Below, piece after piece: positions 62,220 through 64,000 of a stretch of DNA of 64,000 nucleotides. Each line of letters starts with the position of its first letter. Position 1 is the first letter of the stretch. The notes under the pieces were generated by a model that saw only the letters and a program-made list of their open reading frames with translations, was not told the origin of the DNA and searched no databases. A program made the translations under genes and the position numbers. Location: the NCBI GenBank assembly GCA_011009095.1, contig VTPC01090039.1:180318-244317 (forward strand), written 5' to 3'. Origin of the DNA: Ignelater luminosus (Eukaryota > Arthropoda > Insecta > Coleoptera > Elateridae).

Positions 62220-63730
62220 TTAAAGTGTTGACTAGAGAGATGGGTGCTCCTAAATTGTCGTAATGAGGTTCCTCCCAATGAAGGAGCCTTAGTTTATCTT
62301 CATATCAGCTGGCTATAATCTCTTTAGTCTTTGGGCATGTGAATTCTCATTTTTTTTCATGGTGTTTGGTGTATCTGTGATTGATTAGCTTTCTGATAAA
62401 GGAGACCCTCAGGTCCTGATAAATTATTAAGTTTGACACATATCATGATCATACGTAATATTTTGGACTGGCTCCTTCGAATGATTAGATTTGCTCGAGC
62501 ATTTCCCAGATTCAGTTCTATACATCCATATTAGTTTGATTACAGTGCTGTATATTAATAATTTCTTTTCTATGCTTAAGTTTGATTCTCGTCTTATTAA
62601 CCAGTAGAGATCTTCTACTTTTATATCGATCTGCTTTTTCTTCTTGGTTAGGTATACTTTTCAAATAAGTCGAGAGTCTAAAGGCATACCAAAGCACTTG
62701 GAAGAAGTAGTTTTAGGAATTACTTTGTTGTTGATATATAATGGTGGACACTGATCTTTTTTTAAAGTGAAATCAACGCGGTTGGATTTGGTCTCGTTTA
62801 TCTTGATTTTCCATTTTTTAATCCAATCTTGTACTTCAACTAAGTAATTTTGCAAAATGTTGGAAACTTCTGCTAGATTTTTGTATGATGCCAAAATGAC
62901 ACTATCGTCTGCAAAGGTTCTTATGGTGATGTGAAAAGAAGTAGGAATATGTACAATACGTACAAGATCGAACCCAGTACACTTGCTTGTGGGACGCCGG
63001 ACTTGATTGGGAAATTTATTGATGATTCATCATTTGTTTTAGTTCTGAACTGTCTAGGTCTGTCAGTAAGGTACGATTTGAGTAGTCGATAATAAGTAAG
63101 TGGGAGAGTTTTTATGATTTTGTATAGCATTCCAACATGCCTTATCAAAGGCCTGACTAACGTCCAAAAATACAGATGAACAGAACTTCTTTTGTTCTAG
63201 TGCTAGATTTATTGAGTGTGTAACACTATGTATTTGCTGAACAATTGAGTGTCTTTGCCTAAAGCCAAGTTGGTGTGAAGGAATCCATTGCTCTGAGGGT
63301 AGATCCATATTTATTTTCAGCATTACAAGTCTTTCTAATACTTTAGATAAAATTGACAATAGACTGATTGACCGATAAGATGAAGATGAGGCTTCATTGG
63401 GATTTTTCCTTGGTTTTGCGATTAGAATTAATTCAGAAATTTTAAACTGTCTGGGCCAATAGCTTAGTCGGAGAATTTCATTATGAAAGTGTTGTAGGTG
63501 TTACTTTGTCAATCCCTGGGGCTTTTCTTAGATTTAAAAGATTTCATTTTGAATTTCCTTTGCGGTAAGCGATTTAACCGGAGGTATGTTGTTCGGAATA
63601 TTTGAGAGATATCTTACTATTTCATTGTTTACTTCATTATTGTTAGGTGTAAATACATCAGCTAATTATTTAGCAAAGAAAGTTTGCTTGGCTGGATTTG
63701 CAGTTCCATATTGTAGAGAAGAACAAGCAC
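62220..63730 (-). mobile_element. 5'-truncated Jockey-clade LINE, broken
   Basis: Reading the - strand from high to low coordinates, the blocks appear in Jockey order. LADVFTPNN lies near 63660, then RKAPGIDKVTP near 63520. SISLLSILSKVLERLV is near 63370-63310, followed by PSHQLGFRQRHSIVQQIH and VFLDVSQAFDKACW near 63170-63120. LPLTYYRLLKSYLTDRPRQF is near 63090, SGVPQASVLGSILY near 62990, and the catalytic FADDSVILA near 62910-62890. DWIKKWKIKINETKS lies in the 62661-62894 frame, and KLIWMYRTESGK near 62530 matches the 'kPiWtYGi.lWg' block. An eroded C-terminal stretch reaches about 62230. The catalytic Asp pair is intact, but at least four frame changes or stops lie between blocks, and the endonuclease and ORF1 are missing. 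It lies opposite in orientation to the host gene. Confidence 0.85.
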
Positions 63731-64000
63731 AAAATGCAAATGCACATGCTGTTCATAGAGTAATGTCAAATACAAGTGGCTATAAAGAATGTGTCCTGTT
63801 TAACACTTATTAGTTTCTGCCAGGTAGCAGATATTGATCTTGAACTTTAGCCACTTATAATATGAGAAGTAAAAAATACATCTAAGTGTAAGTGTTTAAA
63901 AGGAAAATCATTTATTGATAAAAAGAATACTAAAGATGAACAACAAAACGATGTTTTACCAAAAGTAGATTTTATGAATTTGCAAATGTTTTGGTTTGGC

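Larger units (their letters stand above)
52488..64000 (+). other. Downstream intron, runs off the window
   Basis: Begins GTAAGT in phase 1. I looked for an exon continuing with the family's ERPYKC linker and finger 3 and saw none to 64000, so this intron is at least 11.5 kb if the gene is intact. Named contents: hairpin at 54371-54406, LINE remnant at 56460-56830, dispersed repeat at 58141-58416, palindrome at 60575-60662 and a Jockey-clade LINE at 62220-63730. Open frames at 53648-54052 (-), 54113-54472 (+, opens with TTG), 58988-59272 (-), 60191-60472 (-) and 61322-61612 (-) have no motif I recognise. Confidence 0.5.

Overview
The window is AT-rich, gene-poor animal DNA, almost certainly from an insect. 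Two conserved coding exons on the + strand support this. The exon at 52262-52487 encodes two C2H2 zinc fingers that I recognise as the opening of the Rotund/Squeeze (LIN-29, ZNF362/384) finger array. The exon at 42920-43126 is a Pro/Ser/Thr-rich N-terminal exon whose donor is in the same phase (0) as the zinc-finger exon's acceptor. Very large introns, Jockey-type and RTE-type LINE relics, and the lack of any other gene suggest an insect with a moderately large, repeat-laden genome. A beetle or similar is possible, but I cannot name a species.

Layout. 1-8.4 kb: noncoding, with a degenerate GC-rich minisatellite at 2.0-2.3 kb. 8.4-8.9 kb: a possible far-upstream leader ending in a tiny candidate coding exon (8889-8912, weak). 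9-41.9 kb: noncoding DNA holding a tandem duplication (11.7-12.1 kb), a 599-bp terminal-inverted-repeat element (12.9-13.5 kb), three diverged copies of one repeat (20.2-22.1 kb), a broken R1/TRAS-like LINE (35.3-36.1 kb) and a longer 5'-truncated RTE-like LINE (37.4-39.4 kb). 41.9-43.1 kb: a well-spaced TATA box plus initiator, a leader of about 0.95 kb and the N-terminal coding exon. 43.1-52.3 kb: a 9.1-kb interval, probably one intron, with a long foldback hairpin at 45.7-46.0 kb, a dispersed repeat and a LINE remnant. 52.3-52.5 kb: zinc-finger exon ending at a consensus donor in phase 1. 52.5-64 kb: start of another long intron, with a LINE remnant (56.5-56.8 kb), a second copy of the dispersed repeat (58.1-58.4 kb), a short palindromic element (60.6 kb) and a 5'-truncated Jockey-clade LINE (62.2-63.7 kb).

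How it fits together. The window appears to hold the 5' half of one rotund-type transcription-factor gene: a promoter and N-terminal exon, then the shared zinc-finger exon, with the remaining fingers and C-terminus beyond 64 kb. In Drosophila the rotund locus makes two products (Rn and Roe) with different N-termini on a shared finger region, so an alternative-promoter arrangement is a reasonable reading here. I found no bacterial-type operon, CRISPR array, tRNA, rRNA or convincing second host gene, and no LTR or virus-derived element that I could support.
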